Part shown: piece by piece, positions 1 to 7,399 of the stretch
Layout: each line of letters opens with the position of its first letter
Numbering within the stretch: the first letter of the stretch is position 1
DNA from: JAOTYV01 sp041557595
Lineage (GTDB): Bacteria; Pseudomonadota; Alphaproteobacteria; UBA8366
Assembly (NCBI GenBank): GCA_041557595.1
Contig: JBFFGE010000145.1
Location: forward strand, 1 to 12,427
DNA: 12,427 nucleotides
Direction of reading: 5' to 3'
Notes under the pieces: model-generated
Database searches by the model: none
What the model was told of the DNA's origin: nothing
The model's input: only the letters and a program-made list of their open reading frames with translations
Program-made: the position numbers and the translations under genes

Positions 1-1458
1 GGAACGGAACCGGCGCCGGTCACCGAACCGGCCGACCGGCGGCGGTCCGCCGGGTCGGTCCGGGCGGCAACGCCGGCGGATGTCGCCGCGGCGGTCGGCA
101 TTGCGGCGGCGGCGCAGGGCGACTGGACGCGGGTTCCCGCGGCCGAACGGGCAGCAGCGCTCGACGCCGCGTCGGCGCTCTTCGAAACCCATGCCGCCGA
201 ATTGATGGCGCTCTGCATTCGCGAGGCGGGCAAGACGATCGGTGACGCGGTGGCCGAGTTGCGCGAGGCGGTGGATTTCCTGCGCTACTACGCCCAGCGC
301 GCACGGGCCGATTTCGATCGCCCGCGGGTCCTGCCGGGGCCGACCGGCGAAACCAATCACCTGTCGTTGCATGGCCGCGGCGCGATCGTGTGCATCTCGC
401 CCTGGAACTTTCCCCTGGCGATTTTCACCGGGCAGGTTGCCGCCGCGCTCGCAGCCGGCAATGCCGTGCTCGCCAAGCCGGCGGAGCAGACGCCGCTGAT
501 CGCGCATCGCGCCGTCCAGTTGATGCATCGGGCGGGAATTCCGGCCGATGTCTTGCACCTGCTGCCCGGCGACGGGCCCGGTGTCGGGGCGCCGCTGGTT
601 ACCGATCCCCGCATCGCGGGGGTCGCCTTCACCGGATCGCTGGAAACCGCGCAGGCGATCAATCGAAATCTCGCCGCGCGCGACGGTGCGATCGTTCCCT
701 TGATCGCGGAGACCGGCGGCCAGAACGCAATGATCGTCGACTCCTCCGCCCTGCCGGAACAGGTGGTGCGGGATGTCCTGACCTCGGCCTTTCGCAGCGC
801 CGGGCAGCGCTGTTCGGCGCTGCGCGTGTTGTTCCTGCAGGACGACGTCGCGGACCGCATGATCGCTATGCTGGCGGGCGCGATGGACATGCTGCGTATC
901 GGCGATCCTGCGGATCTGGAGACCGATATCGGTCCGGTGATCGACGCCGACGCCCGCGCTTTGCTGGAGGCGCATTCGCAGCGGATGGTTGCCGAGGCGA
1001 CACTCCTTCGATCGCTGACGCTGCCCGGGAGCGCCGCGCATGGCACGTTCTTCCCGCCATCCGCCTATGAGATCGATGGTTTGGAGAGGCTGGAAGGAGA
1101 GGTCTTCGGGCCGATCCTGCATGTCATCCGGTATGCCTCCCACCGGCTGGATGCCGTCCTCGATGCGGTTCGGAAGACCGGTTATGGCCTGACCTTGAGC
1201 GTACACAGCCGCGTCGATGCGACGGTGCGCCAGATCCACGAACGCCTGCCCGTCGGCAACACCTATGTAAACCGGGATCAGATCGGCGCGGTCGTCGGCG
1301 TTCAGCCCTTCGGCGGCGAGGGGCTTTCCGGCACCGGGCCTAAGGCGGGCGGGCCGCATTATTTATCCCGGCTTGCCACGGAGCGGACACTGACGGTCGA
1401 CGTCACCGCGTCGGGCGGCAATACGGAATTGCTCAATCTCGAGGATCTTCCGGATTAG
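1..1458 (+). CDS. putA: Proline dehydrogenase/P5C dehydrogenase PutA, C-terminal aldehyde dehydrogenase part (5' truncated)
   Basis: The frame is open from base 1, so the start lies to the left and 485 C-terminal residues are visible. This part oxidises glutamate-5-semialdehyde (from pyrroline-5-carboxylate) to glutamate with NAD, the second step of proline breakdown in the cytoplasm. Visible aldehyde dehydrogenase landmarks are SPWNFP (397-414), the general-base Glu in AETGGQNA (Glu codon 709-711) and the catalytic Cys in GQRCSALR (Cys codon 811-813). The C-terminal NTYVNRDQIGAVVGVQPFGG and the GLSGTGPKAGGPHYL stretch are typical of PutA rather than of stand-alone aldehyde dehydrogenases. 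The protein ends shortly after the dehydrogenase domain, with no long extra C-terminal domain. The proline dehydrogenase half is outside the window, so whether a DNA-binding N-terminus exists cannot be judged. A stand-alone RocA-type P5C dehydrogenase is less likely on these motifs. Confidence 0.93.
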   Translation, partial: GTEPAPVTEPADRRRSAGSVRAATPADVAAAVGIAAAAQGDWTRVPAAERAAALDAASALFETHAAELMALCIREAGKTIGDAVAELREAVDFLRYYAQRARADFDRPRVLPGPTGETNHLSLHGRGAIVCISPWNFPLAIFTGQVAAALAAGNAVLAKPAEQTPLIAHRAVQLMHRAGIPADVLHLLPGDGPGVGAPLVTDPRIAGVAFTGSLETAQAINRNLAARDGAIVPLIAETGGQNAMIVDSSALPEQVVRDVLTSAFRSAGQRCSALRVLFLQDDVADRMIAMLAGAMDMLRIGDPADLETDIGPVIDADARALLEAHSQRMVAEATLLRSLTLPGSAAHGTFFPPSAYEIDGLERLEGEVFGPILHVIRYASHRLDAVLDAVRKTGYGLTLSVHSRVDATVRQIHERLPVGNTYVNRDQIGAVVGVQPFGGEGLSGTGPKAGGPHYLSRLATERTLTVDVTASGGNTELLNLEDLPD

Positions 1459-1546
1459 TCGCGGAAACCGCCCGTTCGTGATTAAATCGTCGGGATCGCC
1501 GCCCTGCGACAAAATTGACCATGCATGGGGCTTGTGGACCGGGGAC

Positions 1547-1574
1547 TTGCACGATAAAATCTCTAAATGAGAAT
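1547..1574 (+). promoter_or_regulatory. Candidate sigma70-type promoter of the iron uptake genes
   Basis: TTGCAC at 1547-1552 is followed after 16 bases by GAGAAT at 1569-1574, which would serve as a -35/-10 pair about 55 bases ahead of the ferric-binding protein start. The -10 matches TATAAT at four of six positions. The surrounding stretch from about 1550 to 1610 is clearly more AT-rich than the genes. This is inferred from sequence only. Confidence 0.4.
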
Positions 1575-1582
1575 GGTTCGCA
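1568..1582 (+). promoter_or_regulatory. Candidate Fur box upstream of fbpA
   Basis: TGAGAATGGTTCGCA fits the 7-1-7 Fur operator form TGATAATNATTATCA at 11 of 14 scored positions. It overlaps the proposed -10 element, where a bound repressor would block transcription. It lies 46 bases upstream of the iron-binding protein start, which is the expected target. A second small palindrome, GCAATTGC (1580-1587), abuts it. Alphaproteobacteria may use Fur, Irr or RirA for iron control, so the identity of the regulator is an inference. Confidence 0.5.
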
Positions 1583-1628
1583 ATTGCAATTAGGCAAATA
1601 CAATCCAATCCAGATGGATCGAAAAACG

Positions 1629-2651
1629 ATGAAGAAACACCTTGGCACTGTTGTTGTGGCGTTGGTTGCCGCATTGGGATCACCGGCGGCGGCCGCGGAC
1701 GCCGCGGAAGTAAACGTCTACTCCTATCGGCAGCCTTTCCTGATCAAACCCTTTCTGGACGAATTCACCAAGCAATCCGGCATCACGGTGAACGTCGTTT
1801 TCGCCAAGAAGGGCATGCTGAAACGCATCCAGAGCGAGGGCCGCAACACCCGGGCCGACGGTATCCTGACGGCGGATATTTCCCGGCTCAAGGCGCATGC
1901 GGATGCGGGCTTGCTGCTGCCCGTGAAATCCGATGTCTTGGCGAAGAATATCCCGGCGCATTTACGCGATCCCGACGGCCGCTGGTTCGGGCTGACGAAG
2001 CGTATCCGGTTGATCGCCGTCGCCAAGGACCGGGTGAAACCGGGGACGGTCAAATCCTATGAGGATCTCGCGGACCCCAAGTTGAAGGGCCGAATTTGCA
2101 TCCGGAAGGGCAGCCACGTTTATAACCGGGCGCTGGTCGCCTCCATGATCGCGGCGCATGGCGAAGCCAAGGCGCAGGCTTGGGCCGAGGGGTTGGTCGC
2201 CAATCTGGCGCGCAAGCCGCAAGGCAACGATCGTGGGCAGATCCAGGCGGTTTCCCAGGGCGTTTGCGACGTCGCGGTGATCAACAATTACTATTTCGGC
2301 AAGATGAAATTCAACACGAAGAAGCCGGAACAGCAGGCCTGGGCCAAGATGATCGATCTGGTCTTCCCGAACCAGGAGGATCGCGGCGCACACGTCAATA
2401 TTTCCGGCGCGGCGGTAACGCGCCACGCCAAGAACAGCGCGAATATGATCAAGCTGCTCGAGTTCCTGAGCGACCGGTTCGCGCAGAACATGTATGCAGC
2501 GCAAAATTACGAATATCCGGTCAACCCCACCGTCGCGACGGACAAGGAGGTCGCCTCCTGGGGGAGTTTCCGGGAGGATACGGTTAGCCTCGGAAAAATT
2601 TCCGATTTGAGCCCGCTGGCCCAAAAAATCGTCGACCGCGTAGGCTGGTAA
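1629..2651 (+). CDS. fbpA: Ferric iron ABC transporter, periplasmic Fe(III)-binding protein (FutA/FbpA type)
   Basis: Periplasmic receptor that binds ferric iron and delivers it to the inner-membrane permease encoded next door. The 340-residue length is usual for the family. A signal peptide spans about residues 1-23 (MKK, then a hydrophobic run, then AAA before DAAEVNVYS). The mature start NVYSYRQ (Tyr31/Tyr33), the SHVYNRALVA segment, PQGNDRGQIQAV and the Tyr pair in INNYYFGK (Tyr221, Tyr222) are the landmarks of the FutA/IdiA branch, whose tyrosines coordinate iron. The ATG at 1629 is chosen because it gives a clean signal peptide; the ribosome binding site is weak (GGATCG). An in-frame ATG at 1614 would add only five residues. 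A candidate Fur box and promoter lie just upstream. The permease gene follows after 153 bases. Substrate assignment to Fe(III) is by family resemblance. Confidence 0.92.
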   Translation: MKKHLGTVVVALVAALGSPAAAADAAEVNVYSYRQPFLIKPFLDEFTKQSGITVNVVFAKKGMLKRIQSEGRNTRADGILTADISRLKAHADAGLLLPVKSDVLAKNIPAHLRDPDGRWFGLTKRIRLIAVAKDRVKPGTVKSYEDLADPKLKGRICIRKGSHVYNRALVASMIAAHGEAKAQAWAEGLVANLARKPQGNDRGQIQAVSQGVCDVAVINNYYFGKMKFNTKKPEQQAWAKMIDLVFPNQEDRGAHVNISGAAVTRHAKNSANMIKLLEFLSDRFAQNMYAAQNYEYPVNPTVATDKEVASWGSFREDTVSLGKISDLSPLAQKIVDRVGW

Positions 2652-2804
2652 CCGGGTGTCCGGGGCGGCGCGCCGCTCGATGGGGCCTCCATTTACGAAG
2701 TGGGGGCCCTTTCTGTTATGCTCCCCCGGGGTGGGCATTCGTCCGCCGCATTCGCTGCCTCCGGCCGGCGTTGCCGGCGAACGGCTTTGGTGGATTTCGG
2801 AACG

Positions 2805-4502
2805 ATGAGTGCAGATGCGACCAAGGGCGCGCGGCGGTCGTCCTCAGCGTCGGCATGGCCGGAATGGGCGAACGGCTGGACTTTGGGGCTGTTCGCGGTG
2901 GCCATTGTCGTCTCCCTGCCGCTGATCAGCATCATCGGCATCGCGCTGACGCCCGCGCCCGACGTGTGGCGCCATCTGAGCGAAACGGTTCTCTGGTCCT
3001 ATCTCGGCAATACCCTGGTGCTGGCGGTCGGCGTCGGGGTGGGGACATTCCTGATCGGCACGTCCACCGCGTGGCTGGTCACGATTTACGATTTCCCCGG
3101 GCGCAAGATTTTTGAATGGGCGCTGCTGGTGCCGCTCGCCGTGCCGGCCTATGTGATCGCCTATACCTACACCGATCTGCTGGATTACACCGGCGCCGTT
3201 CAGGGTGGCCTTCGGTCGGTGTTCGGCTGGTCCTCCGCGCGCGACTATTGGTTCCCGGAAATCCGCAGTCTCGGCGGCGCGATCTGCATGTTTACCCTGG
3301 TCCTGTATCCCTATGTCTATCTGCTCGCGCGGTCGGCATTCCTGAGCCAGTCCGTCGGCGTGATGGAGGTCAGCCGTACGCTCGGCAGGCGCCGCTGGCA
3401 GGCGTTTTTCGCGGTGGCCTTGCCGATGGCGCGTCCCGGGATCGTGGTCGGTGTCGCCCTGGCCCTGATGGAAACACTGAACGACTTCGGCACGGTGGAT
3501 TTCTTCGCCGTGCCGACACTCACGCTGGGCATCTTCAATGCCTGGTTCGGCATGGCGAGTATCGAGGCGGCGGCGCAGCTCGCCGTCGCCCTGCTGATTT
3601 TTGCCGGCATCGTGATCGGCGTGGAACGCGGGGCGCGGCGCGGACGGCGGTTTCAGGAAAGCCGGGGCTCCTTCAAGCCGTTGCCGGGATACCCGTTGCG
3701 TGGCGCCCGGGCGGCGATTGCGGTCGTGTTGTGCGCGGTCCCCGTGGCGTTCGGTTTTGGCGTGCCGGCGGTGGTGCTGCTGAAATACGCCGTCCTGCAT
3801 TACAGCGACAGCTTGAGCGCCGCGTTCTTCACCGCGGCGTGGCACAGCATTTCCCTTTCGGGCATCGCAGCCGTGGTGGCGGTGGCGGTCGGCGTCTTCA
3901 TGGCCTACGCGCTTCGCCTGCAACATGGCCGGCTGTTGCGCGGCTTCGCGTGGATTGCGAGCCTGGGATACGCGGTGCCCGGCGCAATCCTGGCGGTCGG
4001 TGCGATCGTTCCCGTGGCATGGCTGGACAATGCGGTGGACAGCTATATGCGCGAGACATTCGGCATTTCCACCGGTCTGGTGCTCAGCGGCACGATCTTC
4101 GCGGTTATCCTCGGCTATGTGGTGCGGTTCTTGGTGCTGTCCCTGGGCGCGGTCGAATCCGGCCTTTCGAAGGTGACGCGCAACATGGACGACGCCGCCC
4201 GCTCGCTGGGCCAGGGCCCGTGGATGATGCTGCGGCGGATCCATATCCCGATGCTGCGCGGCAGTATCCTGACCGCCGGGTTGCTGGTGTTTGTCGATTG
4301 CATGAAGGAACTGCCAATGACCCTGCTGCTGCGGCCGTTCAATTACGAGACGCTTGCCACCTTCGTCTATCAATTCGCCAGCGACGAATTGCTCGAGGAA
4401 TGCGCCGTCGGGGCGTTGACGATCGTTCTGGTCGGCATAGGGCCTGTGGTCTTGCTGACCCGCGCGATCCGCCGGGCGCGGCCGGGCGTCACGTTGCGGT
4501 AA
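2805..4502 (+). CDS. fbpB: Ferric iron ABC transporter, fused two-domain permease (FbpB/SfuB type)
   Basis: Inner-membrane channel of the iron transporter, 565 residues, about the size expected for permeases in which two copies of the binding-protein-dependent transport domain are fused. The first transmembrane segment follows a short polar N-terminus. Each half carries an EAA-type loop that docks the ATPase: EVSRTLGRRRWQAFF from residue 188, and DAARSLGQGPWMMLRR from about residue 463. Around 12 hydrophobic segments are visible, with a polar Arg-rich linker (GARRGRRFQESRG) between the halves. The ATG at 2805 is preferred to a GTG at 2700: the extra 35 residues of the longer form are Arg/Pro-rich and unlike family N-termini. 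The ribosome binding site before 2805 is poor. No ATPase gene follows; the next gene is an unrelated cytoplasmic enzyme, so the ATPase must be encoded elsewhere. Confidence 0.92.
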   Translation: MSADATKGARRSSSASAWPEWANGWTLGLFAVAIVVSLPLISIIGIALTPAPDVWRHLSETVLWSYLGNTLVLAVGVGVGTFLIGTSTAWLVTIYDFPGRKIFEWALLVPLAVPAYVIAYTYTDLLDYTGAVQGGLRSVFGWSSARDYWFPEIRSLGGAICMFTLVLYPYVYLLARSAFLSQSVGVMEVSRTLGRRRWQAFFAVALPMARPGIVVGVALALMETLNDFGTVDFFAVPTLTLGIFNAWFGMASIEAAAQLAVALLIFAGIVIGVERGARRGRRFQESRGSFKPLPGYPLRGARAAIAVVLCAVPVAFGFGVPAVVLLKYAVLHYSDSLSAAFFTAAWHSISLSGIAAVVAVAVGVFMAYALRLQHGRLLRGFAWIASLGYAVPGAILAVGAIVPVAWLDNAVDSYMRETFGISTGLVLSGTIFAVILGYVVRFLVLSLGAVESGLSKVTRNMDDAARSLGQGPWMMLRRIHIPMLRGSILTAGLLVFVDCMKELPMTLLLRPFNYETLATFVYQFASDELLEECAVGALTIVLVGIGPVVLLTRAIRRARPGVTLR

Positions 4503-4511
4503 CCGGATGCC

Positions 4512-4545
4512 GCGGCGCCAAGGGGGGCGCCGCCGCCGTTATTTT
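4512..4545 (+). terminator. Likely rho-independent terminator after fbpB
   Basis: GCGGCGCC (4512-4519) pairs perfectly with GGCGCCGC (4526-4533) across a six-base loop (AAGGGG). A modest T-rich tail (GTTATTTTC) follows at about 4538-4546. It starts nine bases after the permease stop codon. The tail is separated from the stem by about five bases, so termination may be partial. Confidence 0.55.
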
Positions 4546-4614
4546 CGGCTATAGTGATCGGGACGGCGCCGGACGATGATCGGCGCAACGCGGCTTTGCA
4601 CGGGAGGACGGATC

Positions 4615-5436
4615 ATGGACGCATCGGGACCAGTTGACGCGGAACACGCGCGGCAAGAAGCGAAGCGGTTGCGGGCGGAAATCCGCGCCGGCCGTTGGCA
4701 GACCACGACCGATGGACAGGCCCGCGGCATGGTGCAGGGAAACCTCGCCATCCTGCCGATGGACTGGAGCGACGATTTCGAAGAATTTTGCCGCTTGAAT
4801 TCGAAGCCCTGTCCGCTGATCGCCAAGACGAAACCGGGCGACCCGACGGTGCCGGCGCTGGGGGACGATATCGATCTGAGGACCGATTTCGCGCAATACC
4901 GGGTCTTTCGCGACGGCAAATGCGTCGATGAAGTGATCGATATCCGGGATCTTTGGCAGGATGATTTGGTCGGGTTCGTGCTGGGGTGTTCCTATTCCTT
5001 CGAGCAGGCCCTGATGGATGAAGGCCTGCCGATGCGGCACATCGAGAACGGCACCAAGGTGCCGATCTACCGGACGACTATCGCGACCGTCCCGGCCGGT
5101 CCGTTTCACGGTCCAATGATCGTGTCGATGTGGCCGTTCAGCCCGGAAGATGCGGTCCGGGCGAGCGAGATTACCGGACGTTTCCCCGACGTACATGGCG
5201 CGCCGCTCCATATCGGCGATCCGTCGGAAATTGGCATCGACGACATCATGACGCCGTATTCCGGCAGCGAGCCCGATATTCGCGATGGCGAGGTTCCGGT
5301 TTTTTGGGCCTGTGGGGTAACGCCGCAATCCGTCGTCGAACAGGCGCGGCCGCCGCTCTGCATTACCCATAAGGCGGGGCACATGCTCATTACCGACCGG
5401 CTGAACGCGGAATTTCAAACCGGGGCAGGGGACTGA
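4615..5436 (+). CDS. DUF1445 / D-glutamate cyclase-like family protein (putative hydro-lyase)
   Basis: A 273-residue cytoplasmic protein of the YcsI/DUF1445 family. The eukaryotic relative DGLUCY dehydrates D-glutamate to 5-oxo-D-proline; bacterial members are usually annotated as putative hydro-lyases and their substrates are mostly unproven. Family landmarks are QGNLAILP from residue 41 followed by DFEEFCRLNSKPCPLI, then GCSYSFEQAL, CGVTPQ from residue 233, and ITHKAGHMLITD from residue 250. The ATG at 4615 has a good ribosome binding site (GGGAGG, 4602-4607) seven bases upstream, whereas the in-frame ATG at 4576 does not. A TATAGT at 4550-4555 could be its own -10 element, just after the terminator-like hairpin behind the iron permease. 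Its position behind the iron genes is therefore not strong evidence of a role in iron uptake. Family assignment is firm; function is not. Confidence 0.85.
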   Translation: MDASGPVDAEHARQEAKRLRAEIRAGRWQTTTDGQARGMVQGNLAILPMDWSDDFEEFCRLNSKPCPLIAKTKPGDPTVPALGDDIDLRTDFAQYRVFRDGKCVDEVIDIRDLWQDDLVGFVLGCSYSFEQALMDEGLPMRHIENGTKVPIYRTTIATVPAGPFHGPMIVSMWPFSPEDAVRASEITGRFPDVHGAPLHIGDPSEIGIDDIMTPYSGSEPDIRDGEVPVFWACGVTPQSVVEQARPPLCITHKAGHMLITDRLNAEFQTGAGD

Positions 5437-5445
5437 ACGCGAAGA

Positions 5446-5476
5446 CGCGGAATATCGACCAATGCGATATTCCGCG
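5446..5476. terminator. Perfect 12-bp inverted repeat between convergent genes, candidate bidirectional terminator
   Basis: CGCGGAATATCG (5446-5457) is the exact reverse complement of CGATATTCCGCG (5465-5476), with a seven-base loop ACCAATG. It lies 10 bases after the DUF1445 stop and about 60 bases from the end of the opposing DAHL gene, which is the right place for a shared transcription stop. No strong T-tract follows on either strand, so it may only stabilise 3' ends. A smaller hairpin (GGCGT/ACGCC, 5494-5509) sits beside it. Confidence 0.5.
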
Positions 5477-5534
5477 CTCCGAAGTTCGAATTAGGCGTTT
5501 CTCGACGCCATGCGGCGCGATTTACGGGACGCCG

Positions 5535-6428
5535 TTATTGCGCGAGGGCGGTCGTCTGCTGCGCGGGCGCGGCCCGGCGGCGCGAACGATTCTGAAACCA
5601 CCCGATGATCAGGAAAATCATGTAACAGATCACCGCGGAGCTCCCCATGTAGAATCCCGCACGATAGACTTTGGTGCGCTTTTCCGCATTCCGGTGATCG
5701 ATCTGATAGACGTGGAACAGCGAGTCCGCGACCGAGGCGCTTTCCGCCGATGTAATCTGCCGCAACAACCCGTCGATTTCCCGCTTGTGCCACAGGACGA
5801 CGGTGGCGTGCTTCATCATCTCAAGCAAACGCGGACGTAGTACTTCGGGTGCGGCCGCCATGAGATTTGTCACGTTTTGCATGTCGTTCCGGACGTTATC
5901 GTAAACCGCCTTGTTGCTGTTGATGTAATAGGACATCAAACTCTTCAGCAACTGCTCGATCGACACGATCAGTTCCTTGGATGCGCCAGCTTCGGGCCCA
6001 CGCCGGACGATTTCGGTCGCAATCAGCGGAAAGTAATATACGCCGTTCCTGAGTGTGGAATTCCTGGTCTTGAAGCGATCGATCAGGACGTTGCGCTTTA
6101 CGTGCAGGCCTTCGTATTGCTTCACCAGTTGATTGATGTCCGAATTGCCGTAGCCGACGATCCGCGATTTACCTTCCCGCAGGTCGGCGATAATCGCTTC
6201 GGTTTCCGAGTTGGTCTTGACCAGATCGTCGTAATGCTTCGTCAGGCCCGAACGGATGCTGAAGACGTTGGTGTTCAGCGTGGCGTCCTTGCGCTTCAGG
6301 TCCTGAAGCTCATTGACCACCTGGATGTGGTGATTCTGTGCAACGACCTCGACGTTCACGTAGAGGGCGGCTAGGCCGGCCGATGCAACGGTGATTGCGA
6401 GAGCGTGATAAATCCAACGCTTGTTCAT
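5535..6428 (-). CDS. Membrane-anchored DAHL-type sensor-domain protein without a kinase
   Basis: A 297-residue protein with an N-terminal membrane segment (about residues 6-28), a large helical extracytoplasmic region (about 30-255), a second membrane segment (about 259-279) and a short basic tail of 18 residues ending in a Gln/Ala-rich stretch. The segment ELQDLKRKDATLNTNVFSIR, followed by SGLTKHYDDLVK, resembles the start of the DAHL domain, an all-helical ligand-binding region normally found as the sensory part of histidine kinases. Here there is no HAMP, HisKA, ATPase, GGDEF or other output domain, and the protein ends with its own stop rather than at a frameshift. Its ATG overlaps the TGA of the peroxidase gene (ATGA, 6425-6428), which points to translational coupling. 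No ligand is predictable. GC content is low in places: I count 43% for 5881-5940, against 70% for 4201-4260 in the iron permease. The DAHL call rests on motif memory and is less certain than the topology. Confidence 0.7.
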   Translation of the reverse strand: MNKRWIYHALAITVASAGLAALYVNVEVVAQNHHIQVVNELQDLKRKDATLNTNVFSIRSGLTKHYDDLVKTNSETEAIIADLREGKSRIVGYGNSDINQLVKQYEGLHVKRNVLIDRFKTRNSTLRNGVYYFPLIATEIVRRGPEAGASKELIVSIEQLLKSLMSYYINSNKAVYDNVRNDMQNVTNLMAAAPEVLRPRLLEMMKHATVVLWHKREIDGLLRQITSAESASVADSLFHVYQIDHRNAEKRTKVYRAGFYMGSSAVICYMIFLIIGWFQNRSRRRAAPAQQTTALAQ

Positions 6429-7357
6429 CGTCTGGTACTCCTAACTTCGCCCGTAAGCGTCTTGAGAAATGCGACAAGGCCCTTGACCTCGAAGTCCTTG
6501 AGGGGCCGGCCGAGCTGATATTTGCCCATCACAGCGACGGCGTCCTGCAACGTCTTGGCGGAACCGTCGTGAAAGTACGGTGCGGTCAATTCAACGTTGC
6601 GGAGCGACGGTACCTTGAACACATGCTTGTCCGCTTCGTCGCCGGTAACGTTGTAGCGGCCGTAGTCCGCCTGCGTGATATTGCCGCGGTCCTTGAAGTA
6701 ATCGCCGATCACACCGAATTTTTGGAACATATTTCCGCCGACCGCCTGACCCTGATGACAGGAAATGCAGCCGAGATCGGAGAACAGTTGATAGCCGCGT
6801 TGCTCGCTCTTGGTGAGGGCATTGCGTTCGCCGCGGAGGTATCGGTCGAAGCGGGAATTGACCGTGATCAGCGAGCGTTCGAAGATCGCGATTGCATCCT
6901 TGATATTGGCGACGGTAATGCCGTCGCTATACAAATTCTTGAAATTCTGGGTAATTGCGGCGTCCGCCCGTAACTTGGGGAGAATTTGGCGCCAGTTGGA
7001 GCCCATTTCACCTGGGTGATGCACCGGACCGTCGACCTGTTGCTCGAGCGTATCGGCGCGGCCGTCCCAGAATTGCATGAAGTTCAAACCGCTATTGAAC
7101 ACGGTCGGCGAATTTACCGCGGTCTGGCCGCCATTGATGCCCGTGGAGACCGCCTTGTTATCCGCCCCGTTCGTATTGATGTCGTGACAACTTGCGCACG
7201 AAATCTTGTCGTTGCTGGAAAGCCGGGGATCGTGAAACAGCTTGTTGCCAAGGGCGACCTTTGCCGGATCGAGTTGGATTGTCAGCGGCAAAGGCAATAT
7301 CGGCGAATTGACCACGGCGGCAGGCGATTCGGTCGGTGAATCAACCAGCTTCGCCAT
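6425..7357 (-). CDS. Di-heme cytochrome c peroxidase (CcpA/MauG family), mature part; signal peptide cut off by an in-frame stop
   Basis: The uninterrupted frame gives 310 residues that cover a whole two-heme domain. Heme-binding motifs are CASCH (Cys54, Cys57, His58) and CISCH (Cys197, Cys200, His201). Other landmarks are FWDGRADTLEQQ, VPSLRNVELTAPYFHDGS and M277 in AVMGKYQLG, placed where classical peroxidases carry the axial Met. These enzymes reduce hydrogen peroxide in the periplasm with electrons from small c-type cytochromes; MauG-like members instead modify proteins. Heme attachment needs export, yet this frame begins with MAKLVDSPTESP and has no signal peptide. The same frame continues upstream to an ATG at 7465 with a good ribosome binding site and a typical signal peptide, but a TGA at 7400-7402 interrupts it. 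Starting at 7357 would leave the protein in the cytoplasm without heme. The gene is therefore inactive, mis-sequenced or recoded. The DAHL gene follows with a 4-base overlap. Confidence 0.88.
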   Translation of the reverse strand: MAKLVDSPTESPAAVVNSPILPLPLTIQLDPAKVALGNKLFHDPRLSSNDKISCASCHDINTNGADNKAVSTGINGGQTAVNSPTVFNSGLNFMQFWDGRADTLEQQVDGPVHHPGEMGSNWRQILPKLRADAAITQNFKNLYSDGITVANIKDAIAIFERSLITVNSRFDRYLRGERNALTKSEQRGYQLFSDLGCISCHQGQAVGGNMFQKFGVIGDYFKDRGNITQADYGRYNVTGDEADKHVFKVPSLRNVELTAPYFHDGSAKTLQDAVAVMGKYQLGRPLKDFEVKGLVAFLKTLTGEVRSTRR

Positions 7358-7399
7358 TTGCGGCGCCTGCTGGGATACGGCATCCGAAGATGGCGCGAT

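Noticed and set aside
1515..1628. Longer ferric-binding protein form starting at TTG 1515
   Set aside because: It would bury the signal peptide behind 38 residues and place the promoter and Fur-like box inside the coding region.
2665..2676. GCGGCGCGCCGC palindrome between the iron genes as a terminator
   Set aside because: It is a 12-base self-complementary GC block with no loop and no T-tract; such blocks arise easily by chance in this GC-rich sequence.
2700..2804. Longer permease form starting at GTG 2700
   Set aside because: The added 35 residues are Arg/Pro/Gly-rich, unlike permease N-termini, and include the palindromic intergenic sequence; ATG 2805 places the first membrane helix normally.
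2844..4373. Long 509-codon open frame on the minus strand
   Set aside because: It is antisense to the iron permease, His/Arg/Asp/Gln-rich and without any recognisable fold, as expected from a GC-rich gene read backwards.
3116..4579. 487-codon open frame on the plus strand, second frame
   Set aside because: It is an Arg/Gly-rich shadow of the permease gene and extends through the terminator-like hairpin; no motif supports it.
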